Source: a bacterium
GTDB taxonomy: Bacteria; Bacteroidota; Bacteroidia; Bacteroidales; Muribaculaceae
Direction of reading: 5' to 3'
NCBI GenBank assembly: GCA_004563195.1
Contig: SFTJ01000010.1
Coordinates: forward strand, 1 to 59,083
Length of the DNA stretch: 59,083 nucleotides
The position numbers and the translations under genes were made by a program. The notes beneath the pieces were generated by a model. That model had not been told where the DNA came from, did no database searches, and saw only the letters and a list, made by a program, of their open reading frames with translations. Below, in pieces: positions 45,152-53,879 of the stretch; the stretch's first letter is position 1; each line of letters starts with the position of its first letter.

Positions 45152-46729
45152 TTAATAATTATCACCTCTAAAATCATCAATCACACTTCTACTATCAGCT
45201 ACCCTTACGACCTCATGCAGGTAGGAGTCGCCAAGTGTTATCGGATTTACCGCATTAGGGTTGAGATAAGTATGGCATGAATAAGTGTCGGTGAATATGC
45301 TATGGTCATCTATAAAAATGATGCCCGAGAGGTGTTGAGAAACTTCGTGAGGTGATTCTGTACCTGTGTATTTTGGATTAATATCTACCATCGCATCCGA
45401 TGAATGCTTGTAACCACAGAAGGTTCTGCGAGAGAGAGCACGATAGTAGAGTTCATCGGCATTGATGAATGAGTTGATACGGTTGTTGTACCATGGGAAG
45501 TTGACCAGGACAATTAGCGATGGGCTGTCCTTCATAAACTTCTTGGTATAACGCTTTAGCATCAGATGCTTTGTATTCTCGGCATGTTCGTATGGCCCAT
45601 ATTCGCCAGTAGTGGAATTAATGCCACCACCCCAAAGAATGCGATAGGTCAAATGAGGGAGATTTTGACTCCTGAGTGTGTCTTTTCCCTTTCCATCGGT
45701 TGGTTCGTTTGCTTTCAGATAATCACGGAGTTCTTCCATCAAGACTCTGCGATTGTCTGCATAATCGGCTTCGTCATCGTCCAACGGATATTCGGGGAGT
45801 ACATCGCACTCATGAGCGAGACCTGCTTTGTTGATAGCTTCTTGGATAAGTTCTTTAAGGATATTGCCGGTAGTATCAGCAAGGCTCTTGACATCGAAAT
45901 AAATGCCATAATCTGGAAGATAGCCGTCTTCGTTAGTCTGCTTGCCTCCAAGATCTGAAGCGTAAGATTTATCACCACCAAGTGTAACATTGAGCTGGAA
46001 GTCGGAGCCGTGATAGCCATTGTGTAGAACATCGTATGCAACGAGTTCTGCGTATGCACCTTCCCAGTTGCTTGGATCAGCCACCTGCTTGACTGTTTCG
46101 AGAAGTTCCGAATAATAAGATGAGGCTTTGAACTTATCTCTGAGGCGTTCAAGGCGAGTTTGGAAATTCTTGCGAAAGTCTGCAAACTCTCGTGTATATT
46201 TAAGCGTGCCAATTATATTGTTGTCTCTTCTGGTGGGTTTGATTGTTACTGCACCAGAACCAAAAACGGTGTCGCAAAGTTGCTGATAGAGTTGCCATGA
46301 AGGTGTGGTTAGCACCTTTGGAGTACCTAACAAGGACACATTCAAAAATTCGGATGGTTGCAATGGTGCATAGGCACCGTCTTTGCATTCGAAGATGACG
46401 CTTCCTTCTTCGAGGGATTCCAAGGCATGCCACTGACCTACAGGGACGCTCATGCCTACTTGGGCAGAATTAGGCGCAAGCTCGTAAGAGGCTGTCTTCT
46501 CGCCTGCATCGTTATAATAATGTTGCACTACTTTTCCGCGAAGGACGATAATCGTTTCGGTAGAGCCTCTATGGCGATGGATGGGGAGGATAGTGCCCGG
46601 TTCTACGGCATTGAGGATGCGCTGAGATGAGTCGTTCGGTGTGGTGCGCAAGTCAAACGCTTGCCTCATTCGAGGACTCTCCTTCGCTTGTTGCGAAAGG
46701 GAGTCCATGAGTTTCTGATCAATAATCAT
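45152..46729 (-). CDS. WbuC-type cupin fused to a PD-(D/E)XK-like domain
   Basis: A 525-residue two-part protein. Residues 1-125 are a WbuC cupin (PIHRHRGSTETIIVLRGK and VPVGQWHALE), similar to the separate wbuC at 18625-19011. Residues 150-525 are unassigned but contain WEGAYAELVAYDVL (Glu223/228) and LPDYGIYFDVKSL (PD272-273, DVK279-281), a PD-(D/E)XK-like pattern. The spacing between D and DxK is short, so the nuclease call is tentative. It begins 6 nt after the 2-epimerase stop. I know of no described enzyme with this architecture. Confidence 0.65.
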   Translation of the reverse strand: MIIDQKLMDSLSQQAKESPRMRQAFDLRTTPNDSSQRILNAVEPGTILPIHRHRGSTETIIVLRGKVVQHYYNDAGEKTASYELAPNSAQVGMSVPVGQWHALESLEEGSVIFECKDGAYAPLQPSEFLNVSLLGTPKVLTTPSWQLYQQLCDTVFGSGAVTIKPTRRDNNIIGTLKYTREFADFRKNFQTRLERLRDKFKASSYYSELLETVKQVADPSNWEGAYAELVAYDVLHNGYHGSDFQLNVTLGGDKSYASDLGGKQTNEDGYLPDYGIYFDVKSLADTTGNILKELIQEAINKAGLAHECDVLPEYPLDDDEADYADNRRVLMEELRDYLKANEPTDGKGKDTLRSQNLPHLTYRILWGGGINSTTGEYGPYEHAENTKHLMLKRYTKKFMKDSPSLIVLVNFPWYNNRINSFINADELYYRALSRRTFCGYKHSSDAMVDINPKYTGTESPHEVSQHLSGIIFIDDHSIFTDTYSCHTYLNPNAVNPITLGDSYLHEVVRVADSRSVIDDFRGDNY

Positions 46730-46735
46730 TTGTTT

Positions 46736-47860
46736 TTATTTTCTCCACACCATCTTGTTGATGATGCCTACATAGCTCTGGATGAGCTTAACAACCTTGG
46801 TTGACACATTCTCATCGGTATATGCGGGAACAGGATATGAATCATCACCATTCTCGTGCATTGAGGTTGCGAGGGCTACTGCCTGACATACGGCCTCGGA
46901 TGTTATAGAGCCAATAGTAAAGACACCCTTATCCATTGCCTCTGGACGCTCGGTAGAGGTGCGGACAGAAACAGCGGGGAAGTGGAAGAAAGCACCTTCC
47001 TCGGGTACTGTACCTGAGTCTGATACCACACAGAATGCGTTCTGCTGGAGCTTGTTGTAGTCAAAGAATCCGAGCGGTTTGTGCTGGATGACGCGCTCAT
47101 CAAACTTGAATCCTCTCTTCTCGATCATCTTTTCCGAGCGAGGATGGCAGCTATAGAGCACAGGCATATCGTAGGTGCGTGCCATTTCATTTACTGCATT
47201 CATCAGCGAGAAGAAATTCTGCTCGATGTCAATGTTCTCTTCTCGATGAGCAGAGAGGAGGATGTATTTCCCCTTCTCCAAACCAAGCTCTTGAAGGATG
47301 TTGGATGCCTCTATCTGCGGAAGTACAGATGAAAGCACCTCTGCCATTGGTGAACCTACAACATAAGTATATTCTGGTTTTACACCACTCTGAAGAATAT
47401 ATCTACGAGCATGCTCAGAATAGCAAAGATTTACATCTGAAGTCACATCCACAATTCTGCGGATTACTTCTTCTGGCAGATTCTCGTCCTTGCAGCGGTT
47501 GCCTGCCTCCATGTGGAAGATAGGAATTTTCAGGCGCTTTGCGGCAATGATAGAGAGGCATGAGTTGGTATCTCCAAGTACGATAACTGCATCGGGCTTC
47601 ACTTCCACCATCAGGTCGTATGCCTTAGAGATGACATTACCCATCGTTTCGCCAATGTTCTTGCCTACAACACCCAAGTAATAATCAGGCTCTCGAAGTC
47701 CAAGGTCTTTGAAGAAGACTTCATTGAGCGTGTAATCGTAGTTCTGACCTGTATGAACAAGTACTTGGTCGAAATACACGTCTGCCTTCTTGATGATGGC
47801 CGACATCTTTATTATCTCCGGGCGAGTGCCCACGATAGTCATTAGTTTGAGTTTCTTCAT
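46736..47860 (-). CDS. wecB: UDP-N-acetylglucosamine 2-epimerase family (FnlC/CapG/WecB-like)
   Basis: A 374-residue epimerase. Family blocks are TIVGTRPEIIKMSAI, VLVHTGQNYDYTLNEVFF, AVIVLGDTNSCLS, HMEAGNRC, and SDSGTVPEEGAFFHFPAVSVR. Third gene of the FnlA-RmlD-FnlC trio; here it would epimerise C2 of a 6-deoxy-L-hexosamine nucleotide. It starts 3 nt after the reductase stop. Confidence 0.92.
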   Translation of the reverse strand: MKKLKLMTIVGTRPEIIKMSAIIKKADVYFDQVLVHTGQNYDYTLNEVFFKDLGLREPDYYLGVVGKNIGETMGNVISKAYDLMVEVKPDAVIVLGDTNSCLSIIAAKRLKIPIFHMEAGNRCKDENLPEEVIRRIVDVTSDVNLCYSEHARRYILQSGVKPEYTYVVGSPMAEVLSSVLPQIEASNILQELGLEKGKYILLSAHREENIDIEQNFFSLMNAVNEMARTYDMPVLYSCHPRSEKMIEKRGFKFDERVIQHKPLGFFDYNKLQQNAFCVVSDSGTVPEEGAFFHFPAVSVRTSTERPEAMDKGVFTIGSITSEAVCQAVALATSMHENGDDSYPVPAYTDENVSTKVVKLIQSYVGIINKMVWRK

Positions 47861-47863
47861 AAC

Positions 47864-48718
47864 TTACAGATTATAATGAGGATACATTTCTTTATGGGCA
47901 TACACCCATTCAGCCAATTCTCTTACCATAGTCTCATAGTCGGGAATGAGATATGGGAAATCGAAGTTAGTGCGCTTCAGCGACTTATCAGCATTCACGC
48001 CTTCGATTGGGTTAATCTTAATAGAACCATTGCGGAAATACTTGTTGAACAATCCACAAAGTTCATATTTACTGATGGAATGATCAGGAACAGTATTCAC
48101 AAGACCATGAGCACGGGTAAGTGCCGCCTGCTCCATCGTTTTTGCCAGTTGAAGGGTAGTCTGACCTGTCCACATTGCCTTGGTGTAGCCGTTAATCTCG
48201 CCTTCCTGATGAAGGAACCAGTTGAGAAGGCCAATTCCCTTAGGATTGATGTCAGGACCTACGATTGAGTTTCTTAGGGTGATGTTTTTCTCGTCATTCA
48301 GTTCGCCAAGAGCCTTTGAGCGGTCGTAGAAGGTCTCACCATCCTGAAAATCTGATTCTGTATATGAACCTCTTTTGCCCGAGAAAACACAGTCGGTTGA
48401 CATGTGGATTACTTGCGTATTGCTGTCTTTGGTAACGTCGGCAAGGAAATGAGGGAAATAACTGTTCAGGAAAGAAGCCAAAGCATGATTCTGTTCGGCA
48501 AACTGATTGAGCACACCGATACAGTTAATCACTGTATCATAGTTACCCTCTGTGATCACTTTTCGCAGTGTATCTGTATCAAAGGCATTGCAGGCAAAAG
48601 AGTCGATATATTGAGACTCACGCAGATCAAAGCCATAAATATCATGGCCTTGCTCTTTGAGATAAAGGGAAATGGTATGACCAGCCATGCCATTGCACCC
48701 ACATATAAAGATTTTCAT
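47864..48718 (-). CDS. RmlD-like sugar-nucleotide reductase
   Basis: A 284-residue SDR enzyme of the RmlD group. The NAD(P) motif is ICGCNGMAGHTIS, then VINCIGVLNQ, STDCVFSGKRG and YDRSK as catalytic YxxxK. It reduces the 4-keto sugar made by the CapE-type enzyme. It lacks the C-terminal cupin that CapF-type (about 370-residue) reductases carry. In V. cholerae the short WbvR-type enzyme is used in the UDP-L-QuiNAc route, so that product is favoured over UDP-L-FucNAc. Confidence 0.88.
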   Translation of the reverse strand: MKIFICGCNGMAGHTISLYLKEQGHDIYGFDLRESQYIDSFACNAFDTDTLRKVITEGNYDTVINCIGVLNQFAEQNHALASFLNSYFPHFLADVTKDSNTQVIHMSTDCVFSGKRGSYTESDFQDGETFYDRSKALGELNDEKNITLRNSIVGPDINPKGIGLLNWFLHQEGEINGYTKAMWTGQTTLQLAKTMEQAALTRAHGLVNTVPDHSISKYELCGLFNKYFRNGSIKINPIEGVNADKSLKRTNFDFPYLIPDYETMVRELAEWVYAHKEMYPHYNL

Positions 48719-48739
48719 ACCAAAATATTTTCTAATTAA

Positions 48740-49831
48740 TTATTCAGAACGATAGTCGCGTGCTTTTGCGCGAGGCTGGAGACCAAGATCCTCACGAATG
48801 AAGTTAAGCTTGAGAAGGAGGTTCTTCATACCCTCAACATCAAGGCGTGCGGTATTGTGTGAGTGGTACTCCTCAACCTGCTCTACCTTGTGGTCGCCAA
48901 CACTGAAATACTTGTCGTAATTCAAATCGCGATTGTCGCAAGGAATACGGTAGTAGCCACCCATATCCTCCGCCTTTGCCATTTCCTCGCGGGTTACAAG
49001 TGTCTCATAGAGCTTCTCACCATGGCGAGTGCCAATCACCTTAACCTCCGTTTCTCCATATTTCGGATCAATCTTTGTGTATGTTTGCTTGAGAGCTTCT
49101 GCCAGCACATCGAGAGTAGCTGCCGGAGCTTTCTGTACGAAGAGATCTCCATTCTCACCGTGGGTGAATGCATAGATTACAAGGTCAACGGCATCATCGA
49201 GTGTCATCATGAAGCGAGTCATGTTAGGGTCGGTGATGGTGATAGGCTTGCCTTCCATCATCTGCTCTACCCAAAGAGGGATAACTGAGCCACGACTTGC
49301 CATCACATTGCCATAGCGAGTGCAGCAGATAGTTGTCTTGGCATTCGCTCCAAGGGCACGACCCTGAGCAATTGCCACCTTCTCCATCATCGCCTTGGAG
49401 ATACCCATGGCATTGATGGGATAGGCAGCCTTGTCGGTGGAGAGTACCACCACATTCTTCACCTCATGCGCAATGGCTGAGAGCAGCACGTTGTTGGTTC
49501 CTTCCACATTGGTGCGGACTGCCTCCATGGGGAAGAACTCGCAAGAAGGCACCTGCTTCAAGGCTGCGGCAGAGAAGACGTAATCAACACCTGCCATCGC
49601 AAAATCCACAGCCTGACGGTCGCGGACATTACCGATATAAAACTTCACCTTGTGGGCTACATCAGTTCGGTTGGCCTGCAGGAAGTGACGCATGTCATCC
49701 TGCTTCTTTTCATCTCTGCTAAGGATTCTGATTTCCTTGATGTCGCTGTCCAAAAAGCGACGAAGCACGGCATTACCAAAACTGCCCGTACCGCCTGTAA
49801 TCAACAGGACTTTGTCTTTGAATACGCTCAT
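48740..49831 (-). CDS. fnlA: UDP-GlcNAc 4,6-dehydratase/5-epimerase (CapE/FnlA-type)
   Basis: A 363-residue extended SDR enzyme. TGGTGSFG (11-18) binds NAD. The STDKAAYPINAMGISK run has Met where most SDR enzymes have the catalytic Tyr, which is diagnostic of CapE/FnlA/WbjB. The C-terminal region (VGDHKVEQVEEYHSHNTARLD) also fits. It makes the 4-keto-6-deoxy-L-hexosamine nucleotide from UDP-GlcNAc, the first step of the L-FucNAc or L-QuiNAc pathways. Confidence 0.92.
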   Translation of the reverse strand: MSVFKDKVLLITGGTGSFGNAVLRRFLDSDIKEIRILSRDEKKQDDMRHFLQANRTDVAHKVKFYIGNVRDRQAVDFAMAGVDYVFSAAALKQVPSCEFFPMEAVRTNVEGTNNVLLSAIAHEVKNVVVLSTDKAAYPINAMGISKAMMEKVAIAQGRALGANAKTTICCTRYGNVMASRGSVIPLWVEQMMEGKPITITDPNMTRFMMTLDDAVDLVIYAFTHGENGDLFVQKAPAATLDVLAEALKQTYTKIDPKYGETEVKVIGTRHGEKLYETLVTREEMAKAEDMGGYYRIPCDNRDLNYDKYFSVGDHKVEQVEEYHSHNTARLDVEGMKNLLLKLNFIREDLGLQPRAKARDYRSE

Positions 49832-49859
49832 ATATTAACTTTATTTTTTTCGATTGATT

Positions 49860-50960
49860 TCATTGTTTGCTTACAATCTCATTGTAAATTATGCGTGCAT
49901 TATTCCAAAATGCAGTACGAACCTCAAGATTCTTTTTGACAGAAAGAGAAGACTGTTCTTTCTTTGCTTCAAGGCCCTCGTTTTCAAATATATTCACTAT
50001 TGAAACCTCGAAAATTTTCGGACTTCCCTTGAACTCGGCTCTTATGTGAATCGTTTCAGGTGTAGATGCATTCTGATATTCCAATGTCATAGCTGAAAAA
50101 ATACAGCCATTCTCTTCAAACTTGTGCACGAACTCGTTATCTCTGAGATTGCCTCCCTCTAATATTGCCTGACGTATCCCAGTCAATGGAGTTGTTTTGG
50201 ATTTTTCTTCATCCTCATTTTCTATATTCTCTTCAACTTCGTCTCTTCCACGTCTAAATGTAAGAGCAACAACATCCTGAAATTTCCACTCGTCAGGTAA
50301 TCCCCTTTTTATTATTTCATCAAAGAACTCAATAGTCTGTTTGTCTTTTAGGCAATCTATATCCAATACATGAATACGAGTAATGCTCTTGTCCACAAGT
50401 TGAGTGAATAACTTTTGAACTTCCTTTCCGTCCGATGAACGAGTGCCGTCAACCTCTACCTGCCATTCATTATTCTTCGTTTCAAACATGTAGAACTCGC
50501 AACTCCCTGTCTCTTTATCCATGAACTGGATACGCCCGGGACGGCGTATCTCATAATCTAACTTTCCTTTAAAGTAGTCCTTACCGTCCCTGGTTTCTTT
50601 GACCAACATTCCAAGCCTGTACTGTCTTGACAGCTTGAGATTACTATTGTCTCTCGCTTTTTCATAGATGTCCTTTACAGATAAATCTTTTGCGGAGGAT
50701 GTTATGAGAAAGCCTGACAGATTATTGCGATTTGAACACTGGATTGCATTTTTACGAAAATCATCAATTGTTACAGCGTCAAAAATACAATTGGACATTA
50801 TTTGACTGAGTTCCTCTGTGGAAGCACTTATACCGAAAATGCCTTTTTCCTGCATCATCTGGTTTAAATGCCGTCTTTTAATGAAATTCTCACAAACCTC
50901 TTGAATCTCATATCTTTCAGGATATACAAACTTGTCTTGACTCATTGTGCTATTAATCAT
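49860..50960 (-). CDS. Unknown protein, third gene of a putative immune cassette
   Basis: A 366-residue soluble protein I do not recognise; an internal Met at 50945 is the alternative start. Residues 130-240 have a beta-rich region with FYMFETKNNEWQVEVDG; residues 270-290 are an acidic linker (DEVEENIENEDEEKS). The ATG at 50960 overlaps, by 8 nt, the ancestral stop of the nuclease gene interrupted by the IS element. This shows the two were one coupled unit before the insertion. Confidence 0.55.
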   Translation of the reverse strand: MINSTMSQDKFVYPERYEIQEVCENFIKRRHLNQMMQEKGIFGISASTEELSQIMSNCIFDAVTIDDFRKNAIQCSNRNNLSGFLITSSAKDLSVKDIYEKARDNSNLKLSRQYRLGMLVKETRDGKDYFKGKLDYEIRRPGRIQFMDKETGSCEFYMFETKNNEWQVEVDGTRSSDGKEVQKLFTQLVDKSITRIHVLDIDCLKDKQTIEFFDEIIKRGLPDEWKFQDVVALTFRRGRDEVEENIENEDEEKSKTTPLTGIRQAILEGGNLRDNEFVHKFEENGCIFSAMTLEYQNASTPETIHIRAEFKGSPKIFEVSIVNIFENEGLEAKKEQSSLSVKKNLEVRTAFWNNARIIYNEIVSKQ

Positions 50961-51093
50961 TGATGATGTAGTTCGGAATAGTATTGATGCACTGCATTTT
51001 CCTAATCGAAATGTTGAACCCGGAAAAAATCCTTTCTTTTATATCGGGCTCAATTTTTCTAAACTCCTCGTCCGTATTATAGACATATAGAAT
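50953..51093 (-). pseudogene. Detached 3' end (46 codons plus stop) of the nuclease gene
   Basis: Removing the IS and one TA copy joins this stretch in frame to the gene at 52247-53023. The joined frame is 305 codons with no internal stop, ending TAA at 50953-50955. This piece has no start of its own and is presumably untranslated now. Confidence 0.8.
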
Positions 51094-51175
51094 TAAGTAG
51101 ATGTTGAAAATTAGTTTATATCAATATCTTTGCATAAGTAGATGTTGAAAATTAGTTTATATCAATATCTTTGCA
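51094..51175 (+). repeat. Two tandem 41-bp copies of the IS left end
   Basis: Nucleotides 51094-51134 are repeated exactly at 51135-51175. Each copy begins TAAGTAGATG and carries a promoter-like pair, GTTG and TATCTTTG, 18 nt apart. The frame of the interrupted gene shows that the outer copy marks the insertion junction. Confidence 0.85.
51166..51173 (+). promoter_or_regulatory. IS promoter -7 box, duplicated
   Basis: TATCTTTG with GTTG 18 nt upstream. An identical box lies at 51125-51132 in the other 41-bp copy, and a further TACCTTTG at 51176-51183. The transposase gene would thus have tandem promoters. Confidence 0.5.
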
Positions 51176-51298
51176 TACCTTTGCGCAATCATATAAATAT
51201 ATACAGCTATCGCAAAAATAAAAGTTATACACCTGACAGAGCAGCAACGTCAGCAACTGGAAGAGGGCTTTCGCCAAGGCAAGAGCCATGCATACCGT

Positions 51299-52221
51299 AT
51301 GCGTTGTCGTGCGGTACTTCTGAAATCCACAGGGCTAACCTCGGAACAGGTTGGTCTACAGACCGAAATGACCCATATATCCGTCAATTCCTGGGTGAAA
51401 CGCTTCGAATCAGAAGGCATCAGAGGCCTGGAGACACGTCCTGGCCGTGGTCGCAAACCGATCATGGATTGCTCGGACGAAGAAGTTGTACGCAAAGCCA
51501 TAGAGAACGACAGACAGAGCGTGAAGAAAGCGAAAGAGGCATGGCAACGGGCATCGGGGAAAGAAGCAAGCGACAGTACCTTCCGGGCTTTTTTATCCGC
51601 CTTGGCGCGAGATATAGACGTATAAGAAAACGTCCGAAGGGGAAACCCTCGCCGCAGCTCTATGTGTATAAGACCGAGAAGCTGCAAGAACTCGTACAAC
51701 AGGAAAAAGAAGGTCTCATCGATCTTTATTATGGAGATGAAAGCCACATCTGCACTGAGGGATACGTGCCATACGGATGGCAATTCCGGGGTGAGGATGT
51801 CTATATTCCTTCCGAAAGGAGATTGAGACTCAATATTTTCGGCATGATAGATCGAAATAACAGATATGAGGGATTTTCTACCACTGAGAATATGACAGCC
51901 GACAAAATTGCCGATTTTATGGACCGGCTTTCGTTCCGCATCCGCAAGAACACATTTGTTGTACTTGACAATGCGAGTGTGCACAGATGTAAACTTATGA
52001 GGGAACTTCGGCCGGTATGGGAGAAGCGCGGTCTGTTTCTCTTCTTTCTTCCGCCATACAGTCCACATTTGAATATAGCAGAGACACTGTGGCGAATCCT
52101 CAAGGGCAAATGGCTCAGGCCTGTGGATTATTGCTCCACAGACGCCTTGCTCTATGCGACCAATCGAGCTTTGGCTGCACTCGGCACTAAACTCAATATC
52201 AACTTTGCCCATGCGGCTTAG
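51299..52221 (+). CDS. IS630 family transposase, probable -1 programmed frameshift
   Basis: Two overlapping frames. The first (to 51625) holds a helix-turn-helix (LTSEQVGLQTEMTHISVNSW). The second (ending 52221) holds the DDE domain: LYYGDESHICTEG, FVVLDNASVH and PPYSPHLNIAETLW. They join at T-TTT-TTA (51589-51595), a standard -1 slippery heptamer in the correct register. The conserved-looking coding sequence extends upstream of the first ATG to about 51209, where the codon is ATC (an AKIKVIHLTEQQ-like N-terminus), so start use is uncertain. Confidence 0.85.
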
Positions 52222-52234
52222 TATAAATTAATTT

Positions 52235-53023
52235 TTACGACTTACTTATTTCTTTTCTCTTATCCCAATTCACAGTCTTGGAATATGCAGCCTTTACCAT
52301 TTTGAAACTGTTGTAATTGAGATCCCCAAAATAGAATATATAGGATAACTCTTTTCGCTTTCCTTCTTCCTCTATTTCTTGTTCTGCAAATACAATATCA
52401 GAGAACATGTACTCAATCGTTAGTGTGCTTTGTCTTTCAGTTGGCCTGTCTTCACAAAAACGAGGTGAATACAGAAACCTAAAGTTATCTCTATGTGAGA
52501 GTTCCCTTATTGCTGTTTGAAGTGCAAACAACTTCATTAGGCGCAAATTGTCCAAAACCCATATTTTGTTGAAACCCGCCTTCCGGGTCCTCGTTGGTAT
52601 GGTAATTTGGCTTAATATGTCCTTAAATGTTGGTATGAATCTCTTATATTCATCTGTATCGTGGAACCAAATGGCAATTATGCCAGTATCAGTTAAGGTA
52701 CACTCTTGAGCTGTAGGAAATGTATCATAAAAAGGACTGGAGTTGCGAAGATTTAACAGCTTCTTGTCTAATCTCATAATCCATTCCTGTAACAACGTCT
52801 TATTAAAACTTGTCGTTGCATATCGTTTAGACTCAACTACCGCAAGTTGTGGCATACTTTTTAATGGCGTGTCGAATTGCATAATCGCATCAATCCCCAT
52901 TTTCTCACCGTCACTGCCTTTTACATCCATATCGTAATCTCCATTATGAGTCCAGCCAAATAATGTGAGAAGTTTCACTATTTGCTTATTCCATTCATCC
53001 CCGTTATAATGTTGATCTTCCAT
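52235..53023 (-). CDS. PD-(D/E)XK nuclease-like protein truncated by IS insertion
   Basis: As it stands 262 residues; the last three codons come from the IS end. The first 259 are original. GWTHNGDYDMDVKG and MGIDAIMQFD are followed by QLAVVESKRYATT, a D...ExK nuclease pattern at about residues 43-69. The ancestral protein had 305 residues. The ATG overlaps the stop of the upstream gene by 1 nt (TAATG). A resemblance to the nuclease of two-gene GAPS4-type systems is possible but unverified. Loss of 46 residues may inactivate it. Confidence 0.6.
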   Translation of the reverse strand: MEDQHYNGDEWNKQIVKLLTLFGWTHNGDYDMDVKGSDGEKMGIDAIMQFDTPLKSMPQLAVVESKRYATTSFNKTLLQEWIMRLDKKLLNLRNSSPFYDTFPTAQECTLTDTGIIAIWFHDTDEYKRFIPTFKDILSQITIPTRTRKAGFNKIWVLDNLRLMKLFALQTAIRELSHRDNFRFLYSPRFCEDRPTERQSTLTIEYMFSDIVFAEQEIEEEGKRKELSYIFYFGDLNYNSFKMVKAAYSKTVNWDKRKEISKS

Positions 53024-53718
53024 TACAAGTAAGATTTTAAGTCATTGATAATCGGCCAAAGATTTTCTTCTCTGCATTTGATTGTGAGGGAATTCTGAGA
53101 TGCTATTGAGAGTATGAAATCTGGATACTTGTTGGATTGAACCTGAACAGTCATTCGATTTATGCTATCAGAATACGAGTCCAACAATTCATACCCCAAA
53201 TCCTTATCGTCAAGATGTACGGAATATCTGCCCATAGCCCCCTCTTTATACTTAAACTGCTTTATGGTCAAATCAGTAATGAATGGCATAAAACCCATCT
53301 TCTGCACCTTCTCAAACATCGTTTTGGCAGAAAACTCAATATTGCTAAAGGTTATACGACTTTTGATACTCTCTCGCAACAGTGTCTTTGCCTTTGCAAA
53401 TTTTGTTTGAGAAGATGTTGTATATATCATATTGTTATCAATATCATACAACAGTTCCAATTCTCCGTAAATGTTTATCACTTGTTTTTCAAACAGTCCA
53501 TTTGCCGCATTGTAATGCTGTATATAGGATGGCGAACGAAACAATATTTGAGCAAAGATGAGTCCATCTTCATTTGTTATGGATGTAAACCCTAATCCAT
53601 AATCTTCTTTATACATTTTATTCTGGAACCATGATATTAACTGTTCGATAGAAGGCTTACCCTCAATTTCGATTCTGTTAAATACGAATGTTTCTTTCGT
53701 TTCCATGGATTTTACCAT
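53023..53718 (-). CDS. Unknown protein, first gene of the putative immune cassette
   Basis: A 231-residue soluble protein I do not recognise. It has an alternating strand/helix pattern with QVLFRSPSYIQHYNAANGLFEKQ-like blocks and no catalytic motif. A second Met at 53706 is an alternative start. It is the first gene after upxY (161 nt gap) and is coupled to the nuclease-like gene by TAATG. Confidence 0.5.
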   Translation of the reverse strand: MVKSMETKETFVFNRIEIEGKPSIEQLISWFQNKMYKEDYGLGFTSITNEDGLIFAQILFRSPSYIQHYNAANGLFEKQVINIYGELELLYDIDNNMIYTTSSQTKFAKAKTLLRESIKSRITFSNIEFSAKTMFEKVQKMGFMPFITDLTIKQFKYKEGAMGRYSVHLDDKDLGYELLDSYSDSINRMTVQVQSNKYPDFILSIASQNSLTIKCREENLWPIINDLKSYL

Positions 53719-53879
53719 TTAATTCGTTAGTCAAAGTATGTTATTATCAAAGCGAATAGGTACATTCATTCAACACTCTTTTCTTCACAATGCTCTCGCC
53801 GATAAATTATGATTGCCTCATGCTATCCGATTGCCATATCGGAAGTTATTGGATATTATTTTTATATCGCTTATTGTAT

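Larger units (their letters stand above)
51096..52246 (+). mobile_element. IS630-type insertion sequence with TA target duplication
   Basis: 1151 bp. Ends are imperfect inverted repeats (AGTAGATGTTGAAAATTAG on the left; AGTAAGTCGTAAAAATTAA read inward on the right). It is flanked by TA (51094-51095 and 52247-52248), the expected target for IS630/Tc1 elements. Removal of the element with one TA restores the frame of the host gene exactly, which fixes both boundaries. Confidence 0.9.
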
